NCBI GenBank assembly: GCA_000727475.1
Contig: KL647288.1
Coordinates: 3,281,604-3,345,603, forward strand
Direction of reading: 5' to 3'
Length of the DNA stretch: 64,000 nucleotides
Origin: Sarcocystis neurona
Lineage: Eukaryota; Apicomplexa; Conoidasida; Eucoccidiorida; Sarcocystidae
Part shown: positions 12,670 to 23,728 of the stretch, one piece after another
Layout of the letters: every line of letters begins with the position of its first letter
Position numbering within the stretch: position 1 is the stretch's first letter
Made by a program: the position numbers and the translations under genes
The notes under the pieces: model-generated
What the model saw: the letters and a program-made list of their open reading frames with translations, nothing else
Told to the model about the DNA's origin: nothing
Database searches by the model: none

Positions 12670-15600
12670 CTGCAGCAAAGAATACTGCTACTTCGTCTCC
12701 TCCTCCACCAGCAAAAGTGTACGCAAAGCACTGCGAAAGTGACTGTTTCCACTCAAGTATGTATACATATGTAGATATATACATATATATAGATAGACGT
12801 ATACGCTTGGACACATGTACATATGCAGGTATGTGCGTACATACAAAGAGAGAATTCGTAAGATACTCACGCGTGTCCGGAGCCACCTTTTCTTGTGTCT
12901 ATTTGTTCTTGCCTACAAGCAAGCAGCAAGGACACGTGGGGAACGTGAGCTGCACGGGGCAGCAGCAGCAGTATGCTCGCTGCAGGAATATCGGCAGTGA
13001 TGCATCCAGTAACAAGGTGGCAGCGGCATGGGCTGCTGCAGGAAGCACAGCAGTAGCATCTGCCGTGGTGCAGCGTCACAGATGAGGAGGCAGACGTAAC
13101 TCTTCAACTGCAGGTCCAGAGCGGCTGCGGCAGCAGCAGCAGGTTTGTACACGCCTGCGTGTGTGTCAGGCAGCAGCAGTATCAGCAGGGCGAGATGCAA
13201 CGGCAGCGGCAGCAGGTAACGAGCAGCTGCATCCGACACAGGCAGAGTTTCACCTCGTAGCTCCTGTGCACGGCCTTCCCGACCCTGCGGTGCAGACAAA
13301 TAGTAGAGCCTAAAGTATGTGGCCTAGTGTCTAATCGCTGCTGCTGCCGGGGCTGCAGTTGCCGTTTCTGCTGCTCTAGTCAAATCTGGACAGGTTTTAT
13401 TGCCAGCTGTGGCTACTGCTGCCGGTGTCGCTGCCATGCGGGTCCTCTCCGTATGCTTTATCGCCTGCTACTGCCATGCTTGCTGTTGTTGCTGCCGCTG
13501 GTCCCTGTGGCTGCAACTGCTGAGAACTTTTCCTCGTTGGGTCGGAGGTGGTCACTTACGCTGTTGGTGCCGCGCGTAATGTGCCGCGCGCGCAGTTGTT
13601 GCATTTCTCCCTGCTGCTCCTGACGACTGCATGAGATGCCGCAGGGGCTATGCTCCTACCTCTGCTGCTGACTCTATCGGTTTTTTAGCTGCTCTCCGTG
13701 AAACTACAGTCGCTGCTGCCGCTGCAGTCCTTCTCGCTGCCGCTGCTGCTGCTGCTGCACTCGTTGTCGCTGCTGCTGTCGTTGTCGCTGCTGCACTCCT
13801 TCGGCTTTAGCTGCGCGCGTTATTGCGGTTGCTGTTGGTCTACCTGCTGTTGCTGCTAGTGGTGCTGCTGTGTTCGCCTTGGTCGCTGCTGCTGTCCCTG
13901 TTGCTGTCCCTGTTGCTGCACACGGTGGGGGGCGCTTTCATGCTGGGACTATCGCTGCCGCTGCCTGCTGGTCAGCTCCTGTCGCTGTTACTCCTGCTGC
14001 TGCTACCGTCGCATGGCGCAGCTTTTGCCGGTGAGGCCCCCGCGGCAGCGTTATAGTAATACTGCACCTGCGGCTGCTAGCGATGTTGCTGCTGCAACCA
14101 GACCGCGGGTGTACGGTGTGCTGGGGCAGCTGATCACTGCCGTCCAAGGTTCTGCGGCAGCTTCTACTGACGTAACAGAAGCAGTGACCCTACCTTTTAG
14201 AGCAGCAGCAGCAGTAGAAGCGTGTGCGCCCACGCAGAGCTGCAGCAGCAGCAGCAACCGCGTGGCCGCTGCAACAGGGGATGATGGGCACCACCTACCG
14301 GCGGCTACGCAGCACTCGCAACAAAAGCAACAGTGATTGAACAGCAGCACTGGTAGCCACGAAGAAGAGGAAGAGACGACCTAGTGTGTGAGGTGAAAAT
14401 TTAGACACAGGAAAACTCTCTATTGACTTCTCCCATCCCCCTAGAACTGTTGGGCTCTCGAGGAAAGTTGCATGCGTGACAGACAAGTGTGTGTGTCTAC
14501 TGACCGGCGATCCAGCTGCAGCGCATGCTGGGCCCGACTGCCGCGCTGCAGCCCAACCCCCCGGGCGGGTTGCGCTATTTTCTTGCTGCGCTACTGGTGT
14601 ACACATCTGAGCATCGTTGCCTGACCATGCTTTGGTGCCGCTCCTGTCCTCCTCCTCCTCTGCTAAAAAAGACACTCTTCAGCCGCCAGGTTCTGGACAA
14701 GCGGAAGCTAAAATGTCTCTGCCCTCGCCCCGCAGGAGGAGGACGAGGAGCAGCAGCAGCAGCAGGGGACGAGACACAGTGGTAGTGGTGCCCAAGGAGC
14801 GACAACGAGACTTCGTCCTCCTTATGATCACAAGCAACGACGGCCACAGAGAAGCAGGCGGCCGACTTGCCCCAAGTGCACCGGGACCCGCAACAGCAAC
14901 GGCTACTGCATTTTAGACGAAGCTAGCGTCGCACACCAGCAGCGGAGCAGCAGGGGATCGACAGCAGCAGCGACGGGCAGCAACACCGACAGAAGTTGGT
15001 GAAAACTATATCACGGCACAAACGTCTTGCCTTTTTTCTTGACAACTCACCCGTCCGCCGGATGCACACGCTCCACATTCGCCGTCGCATATGTGTAGGC
15101 ACAGGTAAACACGTAGAAACTCACTCACACACACACACACACACATATACATACACTTGTTATATATGTATGTATATCCATATGTTTGCGAAATTATGGA
15201 TATGTGTAGATACGTTGCCTGTTGATAGAGAATTACGTGAAGGCTTCTGCTGGATCATCTACGTAAAGACTCGTTAACGACACACTCATCAGATCTCACG
15301 TACACAGCAACAGACAGAGGTTTGTCCACGCGGCCGTGGATACGCACGTATGGAACTGCTCCGAAGTGTGCTCATATATGTATATATATATGCACGTGTG
15401 CACGTGTGTGATGGCAGTGGCTGTATTGATGTATGTACCTGCCTATACATCTATTACACTTTTGTACTTACGTAGTGAAAAAAGCGAGACATGTCTGGAG
15501 CGACGCTATGCGTTTACATGTATCTACCTATCCTCCTATGTATCTTATATATGTGTATATGTAGGTATAGATATGTATACAGCACTCTGCTGACAGATAC

Positions 15601-16817
15601 GTGTACGTGTGTGTGGATGTTTTCCTGACAATATATACATCTGTATCGACGTACTTACGCACATTCGTGCATATATGTGTATGTGTGTATGTACGTGTAT
15701 ATGTACAGATGGAAAACACGTCTGCCCCGCGTGAGATCTTTCTTGCCGCTAGGCCTTGCTGACTTTGCGTCACGGTGAACAGAAGACTGCCACGTCTTGG
15801 CGGCGGCCCACACAGTCGAGATCTTCGTGGCCGCATCCCTGCCCTTTCCTCTGGACCAGTGCGTCTGTACCTTCGCAGACGAAGTTTACACGTGGTCTTT
15901 GTATGTCTCTCTATCTGTTCCTCTTCTACGTCTCCCCGCGTATATACAGTGCATGCCGGGAAGATTTCTGGCGACTACGTGGATGTACGTACGTCTATGT
16001 GTGTGTAGCCGTGTGGACGTGTCTACTCGTAGAAACGGATGTCTACAGATCTACGGCTGCATGAAGATAGCTCAGGCGCGTCCACTTGGCAAGTTTGACC
16101 GGTCGTCTCCCCTCTCAGTCTCCCTCTCTGTCTCGCCCAGGCCGCAGCGGCTTTTGCTGCGGCCTCGCGCTGCTGCGTGAGTGTCCCCGGTAGAAAATCG
16201 GAGCGCACTGCGCGCCACCCGCGTCACGTACGCGACGCTATTCCGGCCTGCGTACGAGGACGTCGGTATGCGCATGTCTGCGTCTTCAGGGACTTGGCGA
16301 GTGCCCACGGGTGTTGTGTTAAGTCCCCCTATGTAAGTCTGTTTGAATTTGTAAGCCAACATATATAGGCATACGTAAATATATATATATATATATATGT
16401 ATGCGTATGTGTAGGTACACGTAAAGAGGTTCTGGACATAAGACAGACGTGTAGCACGTCACAGCGGCATAGCAAATATAGGAACACTAAGGTGTAACTC
16501 TCGCCCTCTCTCTCTGTCTTCATACATATGCATATATATATAGGATTTACGTACGAGTGGAGAAGATATATGTCTGTAGATGTTTAAGTGCTGCTCGATG
16601 AAACGTTGCCAGGCGATGCGTGCCGCTGCAATGGGACGCAGCGGAAAGAGGCTCTCGCTGCCCTACTTCTCCTGCTCCAGGGAGCGATTCACTTTCACCT
16701 GCTGCTGCGTGGCCACTGTGAAAAGCATCAGCGGCTGCAGCAGTAGCAAAGAACTTTCCCCGGCAGAAGCCGAGACCACGGCAGCGGCAGCAAGACCACC
16801 CTCACCAGCGGCAGCAG
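12670..16817. other. CTG/CAG-rich stretch without a resolved gene
   Basis: Long CTG/CAG tracts at 13330-14340 make several frames on both strands look open. The best candidates are a minus-strand frame at about 13299-13090 (RYLLPLPLHLALLILLLPD) and a plus-strand Ala-rich frame from 13333 (AAAAGAAVAVSAALVKSGQ). I could confirm neither with splice sites. TA/CATA microsatellites lie at 12755-12830, (CA)n at 15125-15144, mixed TA/ACGTG repeats at 15365-15710 and (AT)n at 16378-16398. This may be the divergent 5' region between the two helical-repeat genes. Confidence 0.4.
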
Positions 16818-16877
16818 CACCAGTACCAGCAGCACCAGTACCAGCAGCACCAGTACCAGCAGCATCAGTACGGGCAG
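16818..16877 (+). repeat. 15-base tandem repeat, four copies
   Basis: The unit CACCAGTACCAGCAG is exact three times (16818-16862) and then diverged. It encodes Gln/His/Tyr, Ala/Pro/Val or Ser/Thr repeats depending on frame. Confidence 0.85.
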
Positions 16878-17040
16878 CACCAGCGGCAGCAGCACCGGCG
16901 GCAGCAGCAAGAACAGCACACGGGGCAACAGTGGGCGGGTCTACGGCACCTGCCGGTGCAACAACAGCTTCTGCAGCCACCGCAGCACCAGCAGCATCTG
17001 CACGAGCCTGTGGAGGCTCGCCAACAAGAGCTCGTGCGCC

Positions 17041-20000
17041 ATGACCACGAGGCCGTCTAGAGCGACGAGCAACAATCCCCCCGAGTGCACCCCCAGCTTC
17101 AGCGGCGGCAGTAACAGCGACGTGGACTGCAGCCCGGCGGGTGGCAGCAGCCGCTATCGCTGTATGCGTTTTTTCTGCTCGTCCGTTGCTGCAGCAGGTG
17201 ATGCGGCGCTCGTGACGGGTCGTTCCCAAGGCAACCGCTCTAGCCCTCAAAGTTTTATGGCTACAGAAACTGCCTGCAAGAGCAGCAGAAGGGCCGGCTG
17301 CTTGAGGACGACTGCTGGAGCAGCGCTTGCTCGTGCCGCAACAGCAGCAAATGCAACGACATTTAAGGGAGAAGCGGCAGTCACAATGAAGTGCGGGGCA
17401 GGACGACGAGGAGGACGAAGCGCTCCCTCGGAAGCAGCGCCTGCTGCAGGAAGCGCAGCGGAAGCAGCGGCAACTGGCACGAAGGCAGCAACAGCAGGAG
17501 CAGTACATATCCGAGCTGTTGGGGTAGCGGTAAAACCTGCGAAAGTGTTCCCTGCAACAGCGCTCAGTATAGCAGCCACAGCAGAACCACCGCCCGCATC
17601 GATTCTTTCAGTACCAGCAGAAGCAACGACAGCATCACCGCATGCACTTGCACCACCTGCAGCAGGGATAAGCCTAAGGGCCAGAGGACGTACTACCACG
17701 GGGGCAGCAGCCACCGGCGCCGCACCAGCCGACTCCACAGACAGTATCGCAGCAGTGGTGGCAGCATACAAAGCTGCGTGCCTGAGTAGAAGGACCGCTA
17801 TTCGTCTTCTCTGTCGTGCTGCTACGCCTGCCTTTCCCGCCCTGTTCCCCCGTTTCCTCCGTCTGCTGCAGCGTGACTCCCACTTCTTCCCTGCGGCTCT
17901 CTGTTTAAGACGGGCTGTTTCGTCAGCTGCGTCCGTACCTGCTGCGCCCCGCGCTGGACTTGCTGCTCGGCATGCTGCAGCTCTTCCGTCTTCCGCGGAG
18001 CGTCCTCGGTGCTTCGGTGCAGTTACTGCTGCCTCCGCTGCACCACCTCGTGCTTCCTTTGCTGGCGCTGCGGTTGCTGCTGCACCTTCTATTATTTGTC
18101 TTCGGGCCGTTAATCTTTGTGTCGCCTCTTCTGCTGCCTGCGCTCCGCGTGACGCTGAATCTGCTGCGGCTGGTGCGCCTGCCGCTTCCCCTGCATCAGT
18201 TGCTGCTTCCCCTGCTGCGGGTGCTGCTTTTTCCGCTGCAGCCGGGACTTCGCCGTCTGTTCATTTGCAGGCTGCTGCTGTTGCTTCTTCGGACGCATCC
18301 TCTCCTCCTTGTCGTGCTCCAGGTGTTGCCTCTCGTACCGCACCACCTGCTTGCTCCTCAGTTGTGGCCGCAGACCGTTGTGCGGCAATTCCTGTCGCTC
18401 CTGCAGCTCCTGCTGCCACACCGGCGGTTCTCCCTACAGCGCCTGCTACTTTTTCTAATGCTTTGTCTGCCACAGGCTTTGCGTGTGTTCACCAGTCGCC
18501 TGCTGCTTCTTCCGGCGCCGCTCTTTGTTCTTCTGTAGCTTCTGCTCCTTTTGTTGCCCACCCTCCTTTGCCTGTCTGCCACATTCCCACTTCCGCTGCA
18601 TCTCCTGCCAACTCCCCTGCGACACCTGTTGCGAGTCATGCTGCTGCCGTTGCGGATTCTCTTCCTGCAGCTGCTGCTGCGGATTCTCTTTCTGCGGCTG
18701 CCGCTGCGGATTCTCTTCCTGCGGCTGCCGCTGCGGATTCTCTTCCTGCGGCTGCCGCTGCGGATTCTCTTCCTGCGGCTGCTCGTCCTTCCTCTGCAGC
18801 TGCAGCGTGCCCTACTGCGGCAGCCGCTGCCTCTGCTCCACGTACTGATGCTTCTTCGACTGCTGCCTGGGTAGCCTCTTCTGCCGCTGCCTATTCGGCC
18901 ACCTCGGAGGCAGTGTACCGGGCGCAGCTTGCTCTCGCGGCCCAACAGCGAGTGGTGGGGATGGATTTTGTCGCAGACACGCCCGCAGGTGCTCCACGTG
19001 GCCTTAGTGCTGCTTCTTTGTCTGCCGCTGCTGTTTCTTCTTCCTCTGCTGCGTTTCCTGGGGTGCTCGGTGACGCGTCTGCTGCCGCTGGCCTTGCTGG
19101 GCCGACTGCGGCAGTGGAAGGAGCCTTCGGGCGGCTGGTGCTGCAGCACGCGTGTGCAGCGCACAAGGTGACCGTAGGACAGCAGCAGCAGCTGAAACAG
19201 CAGCAGGAGGAGGAAATTACTGCTGCTGCTACGCTGAACGAGGTGCTTGAAGTTTTCGAACGGCACGCCCACCGCCTGTCGCCAGCAGTGTTCCTGCTGC
19301 TACTGCGCCGCATCCAGCAAGTTGCTGCTGCTCGTCTCCGGAGCAGCGGCTCCCAGCTGCAGCAGCCGCAGCAGCAGCCAGGACTGCAGCAGCAGACTCT
19401 TGGCAATATCTGTGGAGCAGACGAAGAAGAGGAAGACAACGACGAGCTACTACTCGATCACAATACCGGCAAGCATCCCGCTGCAGCAGGGACTGCTGCC
19501 TCTGCTGCCGCTGCTCCCTCTGCTGCTGCTGTTCATCCTGCCGCCACTTCGTCTGCTTCTATCGCGCCTGCCGCTGGTTTTTCTACTATGTGTTCTTCCT
19601 CGCAAAATTCTTGTGAGAGGTCTGCTTCTTGTGCTGCTGCCTCCGAGGCCATACCTGCGCCGAGTGCTGGGCCTCGTCTTTCTGCTGCTGCTCCACCCAC
19701 TTCTGCTGCATATCGGCGTCTGCTGCGGGGTGAGCGCGGCTTTCGGAGCCTGCAGCGGCATCTGCTATTGCGCGTCGACTCGTTTCCTGCTGCTGTCCTG
19801 CTGGACGTGCTGCGGCTGCTGCAGCGTCTGGGAATGTGTCCGCGGCTGCTGCTGCGTGCCGCTGCCCCTCTGTTGCTGCAGCAGCTGCCTCAGCTGTCGT
19901 ACGAGCAGGTGGCGCACCTGCTTGCTGTGTACGTCCACCGCAATACGGGGGGAGGCGGCGGCACTGAAGCCGGGGCAGTGTCGCGCGAAGTCACCCACTG

Positions 20001-20155
20001 GCTGCATGCGTCTCCCGCTGCTGCGCTAGCAAAAATCAACACCAAACAGATAAGCGAACTGATAGACTGCGGAGCACGGATGCCTGAGCACCAGGTGGGC
20101 CTCCTCCGACTTCTTCTACCCCTGGCCCACCAGCGCATGCATCTCTTCACCCCCA
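17041..20155 (+). CDS. N-terminal part of large helical-repeat (HPR/RAP-type) protein
   Basis: An uninterrupted plus-strand frame of more than 1,000 codons runs to a GTAAGA donor at 20156. The first half is Ala/Ser/Pro-rich low complexity and contains a 9-residue tandem repeat (ADSLPAAAA). From about 18,950 it becomes protein-like. There is an acidic Gln-rich linker, then helical units: ATLNEVLEVFERHAHRLSPA, VFLLLLRRIQQV, FRSLQRHLLLRVDSFPAAVL, LDVLRLLQRLGMCPRLLLRA, LSYEQVAHLLAVYVHR and INTKQISELIDCGARMPEH. This is the signature of apicomplexan HPR-type organellar RNA-binding proteins. The frame before about 18.9 kb is uncertain: its codons are mostly C at the second position, which cannot form stops, and a Gln-frame alternative also looks coding. 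The true start may lie upstream. Confidence 0.6.
18652..18783 (+). repeat. 27-base minisatellite, about five copies
   Basis: Units of 27 bases beginning GCGGATTCTCTTCCTGCGG repeat from 18652, with the last copy 24 bases long. On the plus strand they encode ADSLPAAAA. On the minus strand one frame reads a PQEENPQRQ-type repeat. Near-identity between copies indicates recent expansion. Confidence 0.85.
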
Positions 20156-20494
20156 GTAAGACACCACAAGAAGCACTAGCAGAATTTCCTATTGGTGCTT
20201 CTTTTGCTCTTTCTCTCTTTCTCTCTATATATATGTATATGTGGACGTCTTCCTATGTACACAGATATATAAAATGCACGTTGTTGTACCTGTGTGTACG
20301 TCTATAGTGTCCATCTCTACTAAGTCCAGGAATAGCAAGAGACAAAGGGAACTTTGCCTGAGGAAGATAACTACGTGCGGCTAGAGAAGGAGGAGGTTCA
20401 GGAAGGGCGTAAAACAAGACAGCAACAAAAGTAGTAGCAGCAGTCCTCGAGCGGAGAAGCACAAACAGACCTCTTTGCAATTCTACTATGAAAG

Positions 20495-20876
20495 CAGCAG
20501 CAGCGAAGGCGGAGGAGGAGGAGAGGCAGGGGAGGGAAAGGAGTGTGCCCGCACAAGTCCACCAAGAAGCAGCTGCAACAAGAACAAAAGAAGGCGTGCT
20601 GAGGAAGGCGTACAGTACTGACAGCAGTAGCAGCACCAGTAAAAAGAGAGAAGAGACGACGTGTCAGTGAACCCAGCTACACGACCAGCCGCAGCAAGAA
20701 GCCCTGGCGTCGACTGCGCAGAGGACAACAAGGCCTTCTATGAGCGCGCGGTCAGTACCATAAAAGCAGCAGAGAAGCAGCAGCGGCAGAAGAGACAAAA
20801 GCAGACAAACATCAGTCCAGTGTCGGTAGAAACAACAGCCGCCGGAGACAGTCGTATTCGTGGAGTAATATACATA
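20495..20876 (+). CDS. Possible small charged exon(s)
   Basis: After an AAAG at 20491-20494 a frame reads AAAKAEEEERQGRERS and ends with a Ser/Lys-rich tail. It would join in phase 1 to the donor at 20156. An overlapping second frame from about 20661 reads AEDNKAFYERAVSTIKAAEK followed by a basic Gln/Lys stretch. Both look like charged helices, but they are in different frames and the acceptor lacks a good pyrimidine tract. Confidence 0.3.
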
Positions 20877-20879
20877 TAA

Positions 20880-21762
20880 GCTAAGCATGCATATGTGCTT
20901 ATATATGTATATACACACATATACGTGCCTCACTGATGCAACGTTCCTCACGCAAATGCATACGTGTGTGTACATATACATATATATTTGTGACTCTCGT
21001 AAAGGCGTGCAGGTGTCTTTAGCGGCAGAGAAGAGAAGAGGACAAACAGTCGTTTGCCAGTGGCAACGGCAACTGCTGTTTTCATCGCATGCGAGACTAT
21101 CGTGCAACTTCGTCTCTCCCCCACTTCCCTCGGTCGCAGCTGCATGGCCATCAGAGCGGCTGCTCCTCTCCATTTGACTGGGCGAGCGGCCTCTGTCTGG
21201 AGGCCCGTACACTTGTGTGTGTCTGTGACTCTGGCACTCCATCTCCTTCTAATTAATAAGGATATATATATATATAGTGCGTATCTGTATATAAATGTGA
21301 GTACGCTGACGTCTTCTGGAATACTCTCCACATACAAAGACACATAGGTGCATACACACCCGTGTATCTGTTGTGAGGCTCTAAGGCGCACACTGATCAA
21401 TACACATATATGTATATGTGCGTGGGTATTTATTGGTGTTTGTGTGGATGTTTCTGTAGACTTTCTGAAGCATAGAACCCTTCGCATATGCTTGTACACA
21501 CATATGTGTGTGCGCAACCCTGTTCATTGCTGTTCAGTCCTCGTGCGACTTAAAGAGAATGTGAGACCTTGTGAAGTGCGTCTGTACTAGCAGGTCTATA
21601 TACGTGTGCATACGTACTTGTATGCACATAGGTATATATATATATATATATATGTGTAATGCTACGTGCACGCATATACGTTCCTGCGCCTTCTGTGTGT
21701 CGGGGTCGTTGCGTATGGACACCTCTCTGCATGCTTATGTATCTACGGACGCACAGGTATTT
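20880..21762. other. Microsatellite-rich intronic or intergenic stretch
   Basis: Interrupted TA, CATA and ACGTG repeats dominate, including (TA)n at 21261-21276 and 21632-21653. I see no protein-like frame. It lies between the two blocks of plus-strand helical-repeat exons, so it is either a large intron or the gap between two genes. Confidence 0.5.
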
Positions 21763-22293
21763 TCACATGTGTATCTTTGCGTACGTAGAGGTTGGTGGAC
21801 AGGCAGAAGACACAAGCAGCCTCCTCTTTGTAAGACCACGCCCCACGCACGTGTCTTCCGGCTGGCGTAGAACGAAGAGCGGCTGAGGGCTTGCTGCTTT
21901 ACGCGCACTGTTGCTGTTTTGATGCCGCTGTTGCTGAAACTGGCAAGTGCTGCTGGTTGTGCTGCTGAAAAGGAAGTCTGCATGTGCCACTACTGCTGCC
22001 AGTATCGCCTCCTGCTGCTCCTTTACTGCTGCGGCGGCTGCGAACTCTCGTACGCACTGACGCAAATGCTCCTCCTTCTGTCTGACACCGTTTTGTTCGA
22101 AGGATTGACTTGCTGCCACTTGTGTTTGTCCGGCTGGCCCCGGTGTTTCTGCTGGCGCTATCTGCTGCTGTTGCCGGTGGCTGTCGGGCAGCTGTCTCCT
22201 CTTACGGCAGTGCGAATAGTCGCCTCTAGAAAATTGTCTTTGTGCTGCCGCTGGGGATGCTTTTGCCGCTGTTGCGGCGCCGCTGCCGATGTC
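21763..22293 (-). CDS. Minus-strand candidate coding segment
   Basis: A minus-strand frame stays open for 177 codons from a possible TAG acceptor at 22294-22296. It reads AQRQFSRGDYSHCRKRRQLP, then SFEQNGVRQKEEHLRQCVRE, FAAAAAVKEQQEAILAAVVA and HADFLFSS, a balanced charged composition with a clear helix. The opposite-strand frames here are Cys/Leu-rich and less protein-like. It sits between plus-strand exon blocks of the helical-repeat gene, so it would be a gene inside an intron, a gene that separates two plus-strand genes, or a composition artefact of CAG-rich DNA. No function is assigned. Confidence 0.35.
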   Translation of the reverse strand, partial: DIGSGAATAAKASPAAAQRQFSRGDYSHCRKRRQLPDSHRQQQQIAPAETPGPAGQTQVAASQSFEQNGVRQKEEHLRQCVREFAAAAAVKEQQEAILAAVVAHADFLFSSTTSSTCQFQQQRHQNSNSARKAASPQPLFVLRQPEDTCVGRGLTKRRLLVSSACPPTSTYAKIHM

Positions 22294-22308
22294 CTATGTA
22301 GTCATTAG

Positions 22309-23247
22309 CTTGTGCTTTTGCTGCTGCTCCGGGTGGTACTGCTGCTCCGGGTGGGGCTGCTACTTCGGTTGGTGCCCCTGCTCCGGGTGGTGCTGTTGCT
22401 ACTGCCTCTGATGCTGCTCATCCGGCGCAGATGCTTCTCTTGCTGCTTTGCTGCTGTGGGAAAGGGTCAGATGGTGCAGGCGCCTCTCTTGTTGCTGCTG
22501 CTTGCTTTCTGTCTCTGTTCGTTGCTGCTGCCGCTGCTGTGGACGCTGCAGAGCAGATCTCTCTGGTGGTAAGGGCATACGCGAAGCAGGCGGCGGCGGC
22601 AGATGATTTCGTTGTCCAGCGGGGGATCGCGGTGCTGCTGCACACGCACGACCCTGCGGCTGATACGCTTCCGACTCTCTACCGCTGCATCTGGGCTGCT
22701 GCAACGCTGCTCAGTCGCAGCAGCAGCAGCCGCGACAGCATCCGTAGCAACAAAGACACAGAGACCGACAGAGACAGCAACGCCAGCAGCCGGAGAGAGC
22801 AGCTAAAAGTCGAGTATCTGAAAAAACTTCACGCTGCTAGCCGCGTCACTCGTCTGGCTCCCCCGGTGCCATCCCCTGCAGCAGCTGCTGCTGCTTCTGC
22901 TTCCACAAGTGCTGCTGTTAGGAGCGCTGCTGCGGACACTGCTGGGACTGCCGCTGCTCTCGGCGCTGCTGAAGCTGCTCCCTGGCGACGAGGCAGCTGG
23001 AAATCGCTGCGACAGACTCTGCACGACCAGCAGCAAAGTCTGCTGCTGCAGCTGCTGCTGCGAGCGGAGCCCCTGCTGCAGCAGACGGAACAGCGTCTCG
23101 ATGCGCAAGCTGTCGCTACGCTGCTGTGGGCGTGCAGTCGTGTGCAACGTCCAGCAACGGCAGCAGCAGCTTCTTCAGTATGGCTTCGTCTCTTGCTGCT
23201 GCTTTACCGCCGCATGCTTCAAGTCCACCATAAAATGACTCCGCAGG
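22309..23247 (+). CDS. Helical-repeat exon, HPR/RAP gene
   Basis: After CATTAG (acceptor, phase 1) or from the ATG at 22431, a frame runs to a GTATGA donor at 23248. It opens with degenerate APGG repeats, then reads EQISLVVRAYAKQAAAADDF, a Ser/Asn/Arg linker, WKSLRQTLHDQQQSLLLQLL, AQAVATLLWACSRVQRP and VWLRLLLLLYRRMLQVHHK. LLWACSRV-type helices are typical of HPR arrays. If translation begins at 22431, the first residues (MLLLLLCCCGKG) form a hydrophobic leader, and this would be a gene separate from 17041-20155. Confidence 0.6.
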
Positions 23248-23289
23248 GTATGACCCCGTTTCGTGCTCTGTGCCGTGCACGTTCGTTCA

Positions 23290-23510
23290 CGCGTGTCTAT
23301 TTATATATGTGTAGGATACTGTTTATATATTTCTGTACCACTGTACATATATATATACACACGTATACATATATATATATACACACGTGGACGCCTTGCA
23401 CGTTCATATACCTGTGTGTACGTAGATATGTATGGGATAATGTTTATATATTTGTGTACCCGTGTACATATATATATATCTATATACAGATACACATGGA
23501 CGTCGTCGCA
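23290..23510. repeat. Imperfect tandem duplication of about 110 bases in an intron
   Basis: Two copies (about 23290-23397 and 23400-23510) share the order ATATGTGTAGGATACTG or ATGTATGGGATAATG, TTTATATATTT, a GTGTACATATATATAT run and a terminal ACGTGGACG or ACATGGACG. They lie in the intron after the exon ending at 23247. Confidence 0.6.
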
Positions 23511-23623
23511 GAGGTCATCGTCTCTATATCTGTCTTTACAAGAATATAGGTGTATGTGGGTATATACACATATAATATACTGCAGCGGGCGATGCTCGCC
23601 TGTACACTTGATATCGTCCCCAG

Positions 23624-23728
23624 CAAGGAGAGCGGAGTACTACCGCTGTACTAGCAAACTCGTGAATATCTTGTGGCACCTGCTACTGTGTCATGCTGCA
23701 CCTGTCTTACACACACTGGCTGCTGCTG
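23624..23728 (+). CDS. Short helical-repeat exon
   Basis: The 105-base exon lies between a GTCCCCAG acceptor and a GTGATC donor, phase 1 at both ends, so it splices cleanly to its neighbours at 23247 and 24876. It encodes RRAEYYRCTSKLVNILWHLL followed by LCHAAPVLHTLAAA. KLVNILWHLL is a typical helix of HPR proteins. Being symmetrical, it could be skipped without changing frame. Confidence 0.55.

Noticed and set aside
13330..14340. Long Leu/Cys- and Ala-rich frames on both strands
   Set aside because: They follow directly from CTG/CAG tracts and I could not find matching splice sites, so no gene is called.
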